Assembly (NCBI GenBank): GCA_021018995.1
Contig: CM037598.1
Location: 65,738,671 to 65,802,670 of the forward strand
Direction: 5' to 3'
Source: Chloranthus sessilifolius
Lineage: Eukaryota > Streptophyta > Magnoliopsida > Chloranthales > Chloranthaceae
Length of the DNA stretch: 64,000 bases
Shown: in pieces, positions 44,163 to 55,039 of the stretch
How the letters are laid out: each line of letters opens with the position of its first letter
How positions within the stretch are numbered: position 1 is the stretch's first letter
Notes under the pieces: model-generated
The model's database searches: none
Seen by the model: only the letters and a program-made list of their open reading frames with translations
Told to the model about the DNA's origin: nothing
Program-made: the position numbers and the translations under genes

Positions 44163-45769
44163 TATGATATATTTTGCAATTGTCTCATTACGGAAGTATA
44201 ATGTTTAACTCTTTTTTGTGCAATGGGGACATAACACCACTTAGGTTTGGGGGTGTATGTGCTAAATGAATGGTTGATTTGTTCATCATATACTCGACCA
44301 TTGTTTTAATACCCTCAAAACCTTGTTTTAAAAGCCATCAAAAATTTATTTTGCCGAAGTTTTCAAAAGGTAGTCAAAGATACATGCATATTTTAATTTT
44401 GGCATACCCATGACATGACAAAACTGTGGTTGTTTAGAGAAATTATTCCCAATGTAAACATTTAAGGATTAGTCCGACTTTCATACATAGAAATTTTCTA
44501 TACACCTTGTGCCATGTTTAGGCCTAGAAATCAATGGACTAGTTCGAATCTGGAATTTTAGGATTCCAAGAATCGACTAAGACCAGTGAGCTTTTGAACC
44601 TTTGTCTGTCTTTCTTTGTGAGTGATGAAAGGAAATTTGGAGTATCCTTGAAATTCGTTGATTTGTTGATCATGCATTGTTCATATTATTATATTAGAAC
44701 TTATTATATTTGAACCCAAAACAAATAGGAATCGTTGCCACCGAGGAAGGAGGTGATTGAAGGCTATCTATTAGCTTGTTTGTGCCCAAAATGCCCCACC
44801 CCATACTCAATTACCTTTTGCACCCCTTTGAGCCTCATCGAATATTGTTGCCATTATATGTTCTTGTTAAGCCTCACTAACCATACCCCACACCAATGCT
44901 AAAAATGTAAGGCCGTACCCTACAATCTTTGAGAACTTGGGAAAGAAGGATGAGAGCAACGAAAAGTGTATGGGAGCAAGAAATATGCTTACGAGAAGCA
45001 TAGGGCAAAATTGAAAAGAAGAAAAGGGGAGAGAAAAAGAAAAAGAAATATATAGAAAAATGAGGTGGTGATTCAAAGAAAAAAAAGAAGGAAGAGTTGA
45101 GAAAAGAAAAGAAGGAAAATTTTGAAAATCTGAAAAAGAAAAGAGCAAAAATAGAAAATCAAATAGAGTTCCTTTTCCTTCCTAACTCCCCCTTCTCTCT
45201 TGAACCTTCACCCGAGCCCCATTACAGCCGCATGCATGAGAAAAAAACATCATTCTTCTATGAGATTACATTTTAAATTTTGTGATGCACCGTCCTTCTA
45301 ATTTCATGTGGGATCTTCTAAAGAAAAAATCATCATTCTTCTATGAGGTTACATGCACCATCCTTCTAATTTCGTGTGGGATCTTTTAAATTGTGTTGTA
45401 ACTCTATCCCACAAGTGAGTGAAATTTAGACCATTCATCAGAGTGACATTGTTGAGAGTGTATGCCTAAAGTGAGGATTGAGTCGAGACTTGGGATCCGA
45501 TGATTCCTGGGTTGGATTGATCCAAAGATAGAAAGATTTTAGCATTGGTATCTGCACACACAACACTCTGGGCATGGGAGAAAGATTAGTCCATGGATTG
45601 GAGCATTTGACTGATTGGAATAAACACCATGGAATTGTCATGGTATCAGTATTTAGAATAAGAATTTGCATGCTGACATGATTACATGATTTTGATTTTC
45701 AAATGTAAATATATTATATGAAAACTAGTTTTGAAAATTCTTTTACTGATGGTTTTGAAACAGTTTTGG
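44163..45769. other. Element A 3' noncoding region
   Basis: No recognisable ORF. It holds a purine-rich stretch at about 44930-45160. A ~90-base imperfect direct repeat lies near 45248-45390 (AAACATCATTCTTCTATGAG and AAATCATCATTCTTCTATGAG, each followed by TTACAT and later ACCATCCTTCTAATTTC-type text). Confidence 0.65.
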
Positions 45770-45892
45770 AAGTTTGTGGGTGTCTTCACTAAAAACCCTC
45801 ATGAGACACAACTCCTCCACTAGAGATCGCCTAGGGGTTTAACGACTTGTTGCATATGCTAAATGCAATCGTGTTCCCTATGAAAGTGGCTT
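45770..45892 (+). promoter_or_regulatory. Conserved 3' block, element A copy
   Basis: AAGTTTGTGGGTGTCTTCAC, AACTCCTCCACTAG, GATCGCCTAGGGGTTT, TATGCTAAATGCAAT and GAAAGTGGC match the blocks in B and C. CTAG-AGATCGC-CTAG keeps the hairpin potential. It ends about 70 bases before the polypurine-tract hairpin. Confidence 0.8.
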
Positions 45893-45960
45893 TTTAATTC
45901 GCAGAGTAGTTTGTACATTATTGAAATAAATTTGCTTCTGGGTTAAAAGTTTAGTGTTGC

Positions 45961-45998
45961 CTTTGCTCGAGGACTAGCAAAGTTGAGGTTTGGGGGTG
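45961..45998 (+). promoter_or_regulatory. Polypurine tract and adjacent hairpin of element A
   Basis: CTTTGCT (45961-45967) and AGCAAAG (45976-45982) form a perfect stem with loop CGAGGACT. TTGAGGTTTGGGGGTG then leads directly to the LTR start TGATCGAACC. Confidence 0.82.
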
Positions 45999-47297
45999 TG
46001 ATCGAACCCAAAAGTTGTATAAAATACCCCGGATCTCGAGCTTGTTGGACCTCAATTAACTACTAACGAATGCTTTTAGTTCGTGTTGTGTTGCAACAAG
46101 TGCAGAAGCTGGTTAAATGTAAAAAGTATTAAAGGAGTAAAGTTAGGAAGAAACCCGAGCAGAAGGGCAAGTAACCAAAGAGATGCACTGGAAGGAATGC
46201 TTCAAAAGGTCAATTGGACCGATTGAAATTGCAAATTCGATCGATCGGTTCAAGCACGGCAGCGGGAGTCCCCAGCTGAAGAGAAGAAAGTAGAAATGAA
46301 CTAGTTGAAGTTCACTTTCGACTGGTCAGAACTCCAATTGAGCCTCAGACATGTAAGGAGAGACCGGTCAAAACTCAGTCGGCCGGTCGAAATTGGAAGA
46401 GCAGAATGCATATATACTCAGAGGAATTACTCGATCAGTCCAGCTTAATTCGACTGGTCTGAAAAATAAAATAAGCTGAAGCCTCATGGGGTTGTCTTCC
46501 ACCTGGAGAAGGAAAGTATGGCTGACCGGTCCAAATAGCGTTTTTGAGCGAAATTCAAGGGCTGCGCACAGCTGTGGCTATCTTTTAAACGCTAAGATCT
46601 TCTCCGACAATCACTCAAGTAAGACTAGATAACTCCAAATCGGTACAGATTCCTTCCAGTTTTATCTTCTTTGGAGGATTTTTAGGATCTAGAGAGTACT
46701 TGCCGTGTAAATCTGTTCTAGGGCCTTGTAACTCTATAAATAAGGACCCTAGTGTTTAGTTTGAGGGGACTCGCATGCCAAAATTTTTCTAGAGGGCTTT
46801 GACGTGAGTTTCCATAGTTTTAGGTTAGGAATAGTTCTGGAATGGAGGGAGATTGAATGTAATCATCACCCAGAGTCCGCATTAGTGATGATGGAGATCT
46901 TTGAATCGATGCACTCGTAGAGGCCTCTATTTGTGAATTCCATCAATGGAACGATTACATGTCAGAGATTCTGAGTAGATCGAGAACACGATGGTAACAC
47001 TGTAATTTTGTTTAGTTTAATTCAGTAGCCTTGTAGGGATTGGGTTAACCTAGATAGGATATTCACTGACGGACTAGGCCTTGTAGGGTAGTTCTGTTGG
47101 TTCGTGCAATAGTTCTCTGACGATTAGGTATTTCTAACTTGTGATTAGATTTACCTAAGCCATTTATGAAGTGATTGAGCTTGTAGCCAGCAGCAAGGGT
47201 ACCAGGGATTCAAGATAGAAAAGAAATAGGATTTATTATTGTACGAATATGGAATCTAGGAGGGATTCCAGTCTACTTTCTCCTTATTTCCAAAACT
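45999..47297 (+). repeat. Element A right LTR, 3' truncated
   Basis: It matches the left LTR from its start to CCAAAACTA, then stops where a minus-strand gypsy fragment begins. About 160 bases of the LTR end are missing. A ~30-base segment present on the left (near 13440-13500) is also absent. Confidence 0.85.
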
Positions 47298-49091
47298 ACG
47301 ATCTTCAACTCGTATGACAATAGATCGACATCACATGTCTGTAGTCACTGAACTTTCCGTAGGAATTGACACGTCTAAAATGAACTCCAACGCTTCAGGA
47401 ACGACCTTCAATCTTCCCGCAAACTCCGAAGTCATAAACGAGTGGGTAGACCCTGGGTCTATCAGAACTCATGCATCATAATGATCACCGTCGTTCTCTT
47501 TATGTAGTTGTAAGGTACCTATGGTAATATATATACTAGATAATTAGGCATGCATGACAAAGTTAATCACTCACAAAAATAGCAACCTAGTAGATCATTC
47601 TTATTTATGCACCTTCTTCATCTAAAATATAATTCAACTAAAGTGAACATGACTAGACAATTATACCTTGGATAATGGTGTTACTTGCCCGAGCATCTTC
47701 GATGATCACTGCAAAAGCACGTCCTTGTATGGTAGGTCTCGTAGGTCGCATAGGTCTTAGCACGGTAGCTGATGAAACCATACCTTCTTCTCTTGGTTCT
47801 GGGCAATCTCTGATCATATGGCCCATCTTTTCGCATTTAAAACATCCCCCTGTGTCACGTCTATAATCGAAAGTTTTATGAGATTTTACACATCGGGCAC
47901 ACGTGATCTGGGGACTCGACGACGATGCTCTCGAGAATCCCTAAGTAACTTCTACTCCTTTAGACTGACTTGAGCAGGGCTATCTATATGAAAAGGTCTC
48001 ACAGGAGTAGATATTGGTGGCCTAGGATAATTTGTGTAGGCAGGTTGTCTTGAAAACTGAGTTGGTGTTGTAAATCTCGACTTTTTATTCCCCAAGTCGT
48101 AGTCACTTGCTCTCCCTTGGCCCACCTGATTCTTGTTCTACTGATCCCGCCTTTTATATATATTATCTATATCTCTCTCGGCCACAATTACCTTTCCCAT
48201 TACTTCAGCATATGTCTCTAGCTCCAACACCGAAATCCTATCTCGCACATTTGGCCTTAGGCTTTCTTCAAATTTATTGGCCTTCAACAATTCAATGGCC
48301 ACTAGTTCCTGTGCGAACCTCGATAACCTCGTAAACTCCGTACCATACTCTCGTACGATCATACTTGCTCCAAATTAGCAAAATCTTTCTTCATCCAATT
48401 CCTCACTTGCTTCGGGAAATATTCTTTGTTGAACACTTTAACAAATTCTGCCGAAGTCCATGAACTGTGAGAATTTTCAACCTCTCTCTTCCTCAGTACT
48501 GATTTTCACCACGGATCGGCATCACCCTCAAGCTGGAAGGAAGCCCAGCACACCTTCTCGTCTTCAGTGCTCTGAAGTCTCTGTAGAAGTTTCTTAATTT
48601 GATTTAGCCATTTTTTCGCCTCAAGCGGATTCATCTGCCCATAGAAACTAGGAGGTCTCAATCTCCTAAAGTCAATAAATGATGAGGGAAATAATGTTGG
48701 AGGAGGTGGTGGTGGTGGCTGCTGATGGATCACATTATTGGCAACCAGTAGTATTGTCTATTGAGCCATGGCAGTAGCCTGTTGAGCCATGGTGGCAGCC
48801 ACAACTTCTATGTCCTGTGCCATCCTATCAGCCGCCTCCTCCCTCTGATCTCTCTCATCATAAGGGTTTCTCTGATTTCTACTAGAACCCGTAGGGATCT
48901 CATCCCCCCTCCCTAAACTTCACCCACGACCGCCTCTAGGTCGTCCTCTACTTTTTTGATACATCTGAATTTGCTACAATGAAATAATAGTTCAATTAAC
49001 AGAAGGTCCCTATACTCCAACAAAATCTTAAACATCTAGTCTAATCTAAGGCTTGTCAAAATTTTTCTAGAGCCTAAGCTTTGATATCAAT
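47298..49091 (-). pseudogene. Ty3/gypsy gag-protease fragment (family E-like)
   Basis: On the minus strand from the primer site near 49091-49080 (TGATATCAAAGC, close to the tRNA-iMet-type TGGTATCAGAGC) comes gag. It has a proline run and FRRLRPPSFYGQMNPLEAKKW near 48733-48640, then WASFQLEGDADPWW. 48362-48138 follows with LRPNVRDRISVLE. A perfect CCHC knuckle (C-F-K-C-E-K-M-G-H-M-I-R-D-C) lies near 47858-47815. After an intron-like gap (47519-47666) the protease motif V-L-I-D-P-G-S-T-H-S-F appears near 47455. The fragment ends at 47298 against A's LTR. Stops break it and there is no RT. Confidence 0.8.
47519..47666 (-). other. Intron-like 148-bp interruption in gag-protease
   Basis: On the minus strand it starts GTATAATTG and ends TATATTACCATAG, and 148 is not a multiple of three. 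Leaving it out joins the reading A-S-N-T-I-I-Q to G-T-L-Q-L-H-K in frame, just the junction expected before a gypsy protease. It may be a spliceosomal intron or a small insertion. Confidence 0.5.
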
Positions 49092-49296
49092 TGTGGCAGC
49101 CTGGATTTCCTAATCATGAAGCCCGGACCGTCGGATCGACACTAAGGCCAATCCCCGAACAGAACACTTGGCACATCCACACATAAAGCAGAAACAAAGC
49201 AGGAAATCTAGCTAAGCAGATAGAGTCATCATAGGTAAAAGAAAATCTCCATTTCTATATCTCAAAAGGGCAAAATGATAGTTATAGAAATATAAA
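49092..49296 (-). repeat. 3' end of a family E-type LTR
   Basis: Next to the primer site, TGTGGCAGCCTGGATTTCC (plus strand) matches the outer edge of the LTRs at 10086 and 60521, including CGGACCGTCGGATC against CGGACCGTCGGGTC at 60521. It is cut off at 49296. Confidence 0.7.
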
Positions 49297-49402
49297 TAAG
49301 ATAATACTTCTTCGTGGGAACGATCCTATACTAGCTCTATAATTTCTATTGTGCGCTTGCAATAGGTTAAGACTTAATTAGATATACATAGTAAGCCAGT
49401 CA
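49297..49402 (+). repeat. Scrap of B-type LTR end
   Basis: CTTCGTGGGAACGATCCTAT, GTGCGCTTGCAATAGG and TTAAGACTTAATTAGATATA equal the last ~100 bases of B's LTRs, ending GCCAGTCA. No primer site follows. Confidence 0.8.
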
Positions 49403-52400
49403 ATCAGCATGTTTGCTATCTGATTGGTAGCCTAACCCGGTGTGCTTAGGAACCTTCTTCGGGACAACAGGGCTTATGCGCCCTTGCTTATTCTTGTCAA
49501 GCCTCGTATGCGTGACATATCCTATTTGATACATAAGATCCCACCCCTTTGTTGCAGTCAGGTTTATGTCATACAGTCGTGTGAGGTCAGGGCCTGCTGT
49601 CCTCTTTGTTAATTTTCGTTGACAGGCTGAGGTGGACGAGGGATGATCGATTTCTGCTACCGATGTGTCATCGAGAGTCTCCACCCTTTTGATGTGGCCA
49701 ATATTTAGCATAGAATCATGTGTTAGTAGAATGATTGTCGTGTAATCGGTATTTATTTCCTGGAGGGGCACGTCGACATATATCCTGATGATAGAATCCT
49801 CGTGGGAGACCTTGATGCATTGGTGGTATGTGGACGCAACAACATTCATGATTTCCAGCCACTTTCTTCCCAGTATCAGGTTATAGGTACTAGAAGAGTC
49901 AAAAATGTGGAATGTAACATCTTTGATTACCAGCTCGAGTCGGACATGTAATTTGATAGTTCCTTCCATGAAGAGTCGAGAACCATCATATGCAATGAGG
50001 GATAACGACGAAGGCCTTATATCTTATTTCATACACTCGAGCGTCTTGAGCATTGTTATAAGACAAATGTTGACTCTCGCACCAATATCAACTAGCACGA
50101 GTGGCACTGAGAATCCTTTGATTATGATCGTCAAGTATATAGGGGTTGAGCTTCCATGTAATGATTCTTTGGACATGTCAGCGTCTGTGAAGGTAAGTGT
50201 TGGTGGTGTTCTGGCAATTTCTTGATGAGTTTAAGTATTGATATCTGTGCTAGTACTTTCCCAAGGGGTCGTAGGAGATTGTACTCATGACATGTTTTCA
50301 GTGTTGGCTCTTTGTCGGGCTTATAGGTTTTGTTCCCATTCGGCTATGGTGGCTGAGGCGTCGGTGCCAGAGGTTGAGGTGGAGTTATTACATGAGGTGG
50401 GGGAGCCAAGTTTGCTTCCCTTTCTCTTGTTATCCTTTTTTATGGCTGAGAGCCCATGTTTTGCTTCTCTCGGGTGAATGGTGGTAGTGGATAATTGGTC
50501 CCTGACTTAAGGATAAGGCACATTGGCTACCGGTCCTTGAGCCACGTGGTAGCTTGCATTGATGAGCTTCCTGAAGCGCTCATCGTAAACAAAGTGAAAT
50601 TTGAAGAAGGGATACACACCGGAGCTATGCCTTTCCATGGGGGGAGATACTGCGTGTAGTCTTCCTCTTCTAAGAAGGTGGAGATCAGTGCTTCTTATTT
50701 ACCAGATTCCTGGTTTTGTTGACTCATCTTCGCATTTGGCTAGTGTTCAACCTCGGTCTCATGCTCGACTTGAAGTATTTTTAGAGAGCCCTTCTACCTA
50801 TGATGAGATTTGGGACGCGGTTTGAAGGGTATCGCCTTTGTTCTTAGGTTCGAAGTCATATACGGGAAGCGATGACAAAGTTGTATCAGAATTTGGGGGA
50901 GTCCACAGGTTGAAGGTTTGGTCTTTGAGCTCTGAGTGACTGGACTCGAATCCGAGTGAAGGTTGGATAGGGTGGAGGATTCGAAGGAGAGATTCAGGTG
51001 ATCAGGGATGAAGGATGTGGGCGAACGGTGGGAAGTCTCGAAGGTTCAACTAGATTAGTCGGGGTATCTGAAGGACTGATGTGGGTGATCAAGGTAGAAG
51101 GATGGAAAGGGAGTTGGCCCGGGAGATCTATTGTGGTGATGTGGGCGACCGACCATTAGTTGTGGTTTGGCATAGGATTATTGATGATCCATAGGTTCTG
51201 CGGGGGTTGATTATTATTCTGGTTGGGATTACGGAGAGACTCCTAGTTAATTTGGTTCTGATTGATCATGTCGTAGATCACATCCCGCAAGACACAGCAG
51301 TCTTCCAGGTTGTGGCCTGCAAATCTATGGAATACACAAAACTTATTGTAGTTTAGGTTTGCCGGCTAGGGCCGTGGCTCTTCTGGTGGGAATCGAATGA
51401 GGTTTTGATTACTGTGAAGGTAGAAGATGTTAGAGATGGTGTTAGGTAGGGGAGAATAGTGCTCGCGCTTTGGTTGGTAAGGGCCCTTGGTTTGCTAATT
51501 GAAGTTCTGGGGTGGGGGCATGTTATTGTAATTATTAGGGTTAGCTAGCCGATTTTGGGTGGCATTCTGGTTCTGGTTTTGGTAGGTATTCTGGTTAGGG
51601 TATTGATTCCAATTCTGATATTGGTTCTGATTTTGATTAGGGTACCACTCTTGATTCTTGTTCTAGTATTGATTTTTACCAGAACTCCTCAGTTGATAGT
51701 TTTCATTTTCAAAATTCTTATTGCTTTTCGCCTTCGAGTCACTAGAAGAGGAAACTTTCGATGCTATTATCGAAAAGGCGAGGTGTCCTCCCTTAATGTG
51801 TCTTTGAATGTGGTTGGCGCATAGGTGAAGGGTAGCAAAGTTAGGGCAACCGCTTATAATAAGAGTGCTTTGAAGAGGCGCTTTCACATTGTTTATGATA
51901 ATGTTGATCGCATCCTTCTCCTTCATCTGGCTTCTTATACGGGTGGCAAGTTTCCTCTAATGTGCGGCGAAGTCTGGGAAGTCTTCCTCGGGTTCTTGCT
52001 TCATCGTCATTAGGTTGCTAAGACTAATCGCTTCTTGTATCTAGTACTTGTACTGGTCTAGAAATTGACTAGCTAGATCATCGAACGTGTCGATCTTGTG
52101 TAGTGATAGTCCGGCGAACCAATCAAGAGCTTCTTCTAATGATCTCTAAAAGTAGTGTATCAGGAGCCCTTGGTTGTCACCAACGGGTCGACAATCGTTG
52201 CAGAATAATGCCAGATGGTGATTTGGATTCCTGGTGCCATTGTATTTGCTGAACTTAGGGGCTTCAAACCTGTAGGTAGGTTAAATTTGAGATCCCGATA
52301 GAACCGATCAAACTCGAACGACAAGCCAGAGCAGTTTCTCTTAGTCAGGTACTTGTCGAGCATCTTGGGGAGACTTTTAATCTTATAGTAGTGTCTTTCT

Positions 52401-52514
52401 AGATAGTTCAGGGGTGAACCTTACCTTGGCGATTATCGTCAAAAAGGGTGCGGGCGGTTCGCTTCAGCGGTGATACATGTGCTGATACCATGCTCGGAGT
52501 TGGTGGCAACCTCT
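49403..52514 (-). pseudogene. Tat/Ogre-like Ty3/gypsy gag-protease fragment
   Basis: On the minus strand gag comes first (FDRFYRDLKFNLPTGLKPL near 52310-52255, then 51926-51663). A glutamine/asparagine-rich stretch follows (about 51680-51540, NQ repeats), and a pseudo-knuckle FCVFHRFAGHNLEDC near 51345-51300. The protease shows L-V-L-V-D-I-G-A near 50105-50080 and STYNLILGRKWLEI near 49890-49850, in ORF 49969-49400. Such gag and protease types occur in Tat/Ogre elements. It ends at 49403 before RT. B2 interrupts it at 52515. Confidence 0.72.
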
Positions 52515-53978
52515 TAATCATTCACATAATATACCAATTTATCACCCTTAGCTTAGTGATGCTAGAACTTAGTTTGTTACTAATAAGTTGCTGATGTGCA
52601 GATATTAAAAAAAAACATCAAAAGAGAACCAAAATGATTATACTCATCAAAATAAACTCATTAAGTAATAAAAAGATGATTAAACCAAAAGACTAATCTT
52701 CACCTACTGAAAGGATGAAAAATCGTGCTTTACGATTTTGCGGAATGATACAAAGTAAAAGAAAGAAATAAGAAATCGTAATTTACAATTATGCAAGAAG
52801 CCGCTCAAAAGTAAAGTGCGATATACAAGAAAGTGAACAATCATAAATGGAGAATCGTCAAGAAAATTGTTCATTAGGAAGCTCTATAAAGCGTAAGGAA
52901 CAAAAAATCATGGTTTACGATTTTCCATAAAGAAGCTTGCTAACAATGCTGATCATGTGAGATTAACGCCGCCATGAATAAAATTGGAAGAATTCTTGAC
53001 TTAGAAGTCTGGCTGATCAAAGATCAAAGGAGATTGACGAAGAAGACTTTTAAAGGGCTCTGCTACTAAGAAAGAAATCCAAAAGTACTTCAACTATCGA
53101 AAGCAAGGAAAGATAGAATTAGAAGTAGAGTTATATTAGGATACTTTTATTTCAGTAATTTCTTTTATTAGAATTAGGAGTTTTGTAAACCGACCCCTTA
53201 TGATCTATAAATAAGAGGGCCTGGTATAGGAATAATCATCGAAGAAATTCTTAGTATCAATTGATGACTGAGGTTGGATTTTTTTCCGATCAACTTAGAG
53301 TAAATTTTTATTGCTTTGTAGATTAGATATCCAAGGTTTCTCAAGAACAATTGACGACTGCAATTGGGAGCTGAAGATTGGTGTAGATATCTGGAGTTTC
53401 TCAAAAGCAATTGACGACTGCAGTTGAGGGGTGAAGATATAATTTTATTGCTTTCTAGTTTAGATTTATTTTATTATAATTTCCTGCTTTGTAAACATTT
53501 TCGAATTTTGATTTGAATTAACGACTCAGGTTGAAGTTTGTAGATTAGTGTAATGGTTTTACTTTTCCATCTTCAATTTTCTAGAATTTGATTGACGCCC
53601 ATGTTTTAGGAGATTGTTGATTAGATTAAATCTATATTGATAGGATTCTAGTTTTGATTGACGACCAATGCTAGGATACTTGAGATACATCTTCGAATTT
53701 GTAAACTTCTAATATCTGAAAATTTTAATTAACAACCATAATCTGAAGTTTGAAGATTAGGATTTATTTTCTACAATTTAGATTAAGAAACAATTCTTTA
53801 TTTATATTTCTTGAGTAGTTTAGGAACTTAAAAGATAAGTATATATTTTCAGTAAAAAAAAAATTAATATATCGATAAACCTATCTCTGTGAGAACGATC
53901 CTTTGCTAGTACTATAATTTATATTGTGCACTTGCAATAGGTTAAGACTTAATTAGATGACACATACAAGCCGCTAAC
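52515..53978 (+). repeat. Element B2 left LTR
   Basis: It starts TAATCATTCACATAATATACC (B: TGATCAGTCACATAATATACC, start dinucleotide mutated). It has the TTACGATT-type array (about 52718-52925), CGACCCCTTATGATCTATAA followed by ATAAGAGG (53190-53218), the ATTGACGAC repeats and the CAATAGGTTAAGACTTAATT end. It lacks B's (AT)n tract. Confidence 0.85.
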
Positions 53979-53985
53979 TAGTTTT

Positions 53986-54003
53986 TGGCGCTGCTGCCGG
54001 GGA
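53986..54003 (+). other. Primer-binding site of B2
   Basis: TGGCGCTGCTGCCGGGGA, two changes from the tRNA-Asp-type site, at the LTR-internal junction. Confidence 0.85.
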
Positions 54004-54276
54004 TAGTGTTTTAATATATTAATTTAAGAAAATAAGTATTTATCTTTCTCTTTTTATATTTCTTTATATTTTTAATTTTCTTTTATTGCTTCTTAAATCT
54101 TTTACAGGTTTATTCGGAGTGACGAATCAAAATTTCAACTTCCCCTGATCAGAGAAGCTAGAGGCTCAGATTTGTTTTCTCTCCTTGCTTGCTAAAATAA
54201 AAATTAGATAAAACTGAAATTAAAATAAATATTTACAATAACTGTTTTAGCCGTCGTGCTCTATCCTAACTTCATT

Positions 54277-54839
54277 ATGGCATGAAAAGACCAATATGTG
54301 GCTAAGACGATGGGGGAATACTATTCCATTACACCTCTTACACTTCCTTCATATATTCAAATACACCCTACAGCCGATAATAAGACTTTTGAAATTACGC
54401 CAAATGTGCTTCAAATACTTCTGACTTTTCATGAGCTAAGGGACGAAGACCCCTATTTGCATTTAAATAAGTTCATGAAGGTATACACTATGATTCGAAT
54501 TAAGAACTTGACAGAAGCATCCACTCGATTAAGGCTCTTCGCATAATCCCTTAGAGATGAAGCAAAGCAGTGGATAAACTCTTTGCCTCATAATTCGATT
54601 GGTAATTGGTAAGGACTGGAACGTATGTTTCTTATGAAATTCTCTCCAATCTGCACGTCAAATAAAATATGGAATCTTATGATAATATTTCACCAATTCT
54701 CGGATGAATCTCTTCAGGAATGTTGAAACCACCTTAAGGATCTTCTGCACAAGTGCCCTCACGGGGTTATGCGCTAGTAACTTGTGCTCATTTTTTATGA
54801 AGGCCTTGATGATGCGACCCGGTATATGATTGATGTGGC
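54277..54839 (+). pseudogene. B2 gag, 5' part
   Basis: The ATG at 54277 is followed by a stop two codons later. The open part 54298-54546 (GEYYSITPLTLPSYI, DPYLHLNKFMKVY) and the next segment (AKQWINSLPHNSIGNW) align with B's gag. The reading continues to CGGTF near 54854, where the LINE is inserted; it resumes at 59458. Confidence 0.78.
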
Positions 54840-55039
54840 CTGTGGTGGTACATTTCTTTTTTTTTTTTTTTACTCAGTAAAAAGGGGTTGTGAGGGTCCC
54901 CCACCCTTTAAATTAAAAGGAATAATAATTACAATGCACCTTCCAAAAGGAAGGGAAAAAGAGACTATAAAACTATAAACAACAAGACAAAAGTGCCCCC
55001 ATCAATTATCCATCAATTGGGACAATAGGACATAATGGC

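Larger units (their letters stand above)
12507..47297 (+). mobile_element. Element A: Athila-like LTR retrotransposon, split by B and C
   Basis: The left LTR (12507-14028) and the 3'-truncated right LTR (45999-47297) match closely, for example in the shared start TGATCG.ACCCAAAAG and the GAATGTAATCATCACC region. Between them lie a tRNA-Asp-type primer site, gag, a motif array, an env-like ORF, a 3' noncoding block and a polypurine tract, all on the plus strand. There is no protease, RT or integrase, so it must have depended on another element. Elements B and C are inserted into the env-like ORF. Without them A is about 9.4 kb. The missing right end prevents a check of the target duplication. 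Confidence 0.88.

Noticed and set aside
49297..52515. B-type LTR pieces at 49297-49402 and 52515 as the two LTRs of one element
   Set aside because: The order is wrong (an LTR end first, an LTR start second). There is no primer site after 49402 and no purine tract before 52515, and the DNA between is a minus-strand Tat/Ogre-like fragment.
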